64,000 bases of DNA, taken from Serratia marcescens. GTDB taxonomy: Bacteria > Pseudomonadota > Gammaproteobacteria > Enterobacterales > Enterobacteriaceae. The notes beneath the pieces were generated by a model that saw nothing but the letters and a program-made list of their open reading frames with translations, made no database searches and was not told the DNA's origin. The stretch lies in assembly GCF_001902635.1 (NCBI RefSeq), contig NZ_MJAO01000017.1:1-64000 (forward strand), given 5' to 3'. The number at the start of each line of letters is the position of its first letter. Position 1 is the first letter of the stretch. The translations under genes were made by a program, and so were the position numbers. This document shows, piece by piece, positions 63,785-64,000 of the stretch.

Positions 63785-64000
63785 GATAATGGTCTCGTTC
63801 TCACCCCAGTTAGCAGGCGGCTAACTTCCTCCATGCCCCTTATATATACGCCTGCATAGTCATCATAATTATCAGGGTGATCACTTAGTGGTCCAGGTTT
63901 ATGGATATCAAATTTCGCATGGCCGGGGAAACGTGCTAGCCGCTCCAGTGAGAACTGAAAGGCTCGCACATGCTCCCCTTCAGCTTTACTACAATCGAGT
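63781..64000 (-). CDS. 3' end of a gene coupled to the TatD-family nuclease (possible qatC)
   Basis: The frame is open from the right edge (LDCSKAEGEHVRAFQFSLERL) to a stop at 63781, giving the last 72 codons of a longer gene. The C-terminus includes FPGHAKFDIHKPGPLSDHPDNYDDYAGVYIRGMEEVSRLL. There is one cysteine near the edge and no complete zinc site, so the family cannot be named from this part. The four-base overlap with the TatD gene and island location suggest QatC by synteny only. Confidence 0.6.
   Translation of the reverse strand, partial: LDCSKAEGEHVRAFQFSLERLARFPGHAKFDIHKPGPLSDHPDNYDDYAGVYIRGMEEVSRLLTGVRTRPLS

Overview
The window is chromosomal DNA of a high-GC member of the Enterobacterales, most likely Serratia close to S. 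marcescens. Gene order and near-identical proteins match the E. coli purL-glrK-glnB, tadA-pgpC-acpS-pdxJ-recO-era-rnc-lepB-lepA, rseCBA-rpoE-nadB, trmN6-srmB, grcA-ung-grpE-nadK-recN-bamE and rnfH-ratA-smpB-ssrA blocks. Lineage-specific insertions such as the phospholipase pair phlA-phlB and nadE between glrR and glnB point to Serratia. No rRNA, tRNA or CRISPR array was seen; the only RNA genes supported are glmY and tmRNA (ssrA).

Layout. 1-8.6 kb (minus strand): a polyamine uptake and catabolism cluster, comprising a LysR regulator, two paralogous aminobutyraldehyde-type dehydrogenases, a YdcSTUV ABC importer and the start of a Tat-exported FAD enzyme that looks like spermidine dehydrogenase. 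8.6-15.9 kb: glnB bracketed by a 68-bp inverted repeat, nadE, the GlrR/QseG/GlrK regulatory operon and the sRNA gene glmY with a sigma-54 promoter and three GlrR sites. 15.9-32.8 kb: purL (PurR operator), mltF, tadA, a DUF2157 protein, pgpC, a MurNAc catabolic pair murQ-murP divergent from a YfhH/MurR regulator, a YbiP-like phosphoethanolamine-transferase-type membrane enzyme, yfhL, acpS, pdxJ, recO, era, rnc. 33-41.5 kb: lepB, lepA, two inserted genes (an AT-rich membrane acyltransferase and an orphan), then the rseC-rseB-rseA-rpoE envelope-stress operon with the rseD leader ORF. 41.5-54.6 kb: nadB, trmN6, srmB, phlA-phlB, grcA, ung, grpE (sigma-32 promoter), nadK, recN (two LexA boxes), bamE, rnfH, ratA, smpB, ssrA.

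54.6-64 kb: a genomic island integrated at the 3' end of ssrA. It starts with a P4/CP4-57-type tyrosine integrase and has lower GC and different codon use. It carries a structured non-coding stretch, a stand-alone PD-(D/E)XK nuclease-like protein, a hypothetical gene, an AlpA regulator and a leftward cluster that looks like phage defence. That cluster is a HamA-like nuclease overlapping a large Ski2-type helicase (Hachiman-like), preceded by a TatD-family nuclease whose start overlaps the end of another gene running off the window (possibly qatC-qatD). The right end of the island lies outside the window.

The accessory island is the part most likely to hold something new. The conserved core offers well-supported regulatory sites (GlrR, PurR, LexA, sigma-32, sigma-54) and some less familiar sequence: the glnB inverted repeat, the paired palindromes between murQ and yfhH, and the hairpin in front of the integrase.
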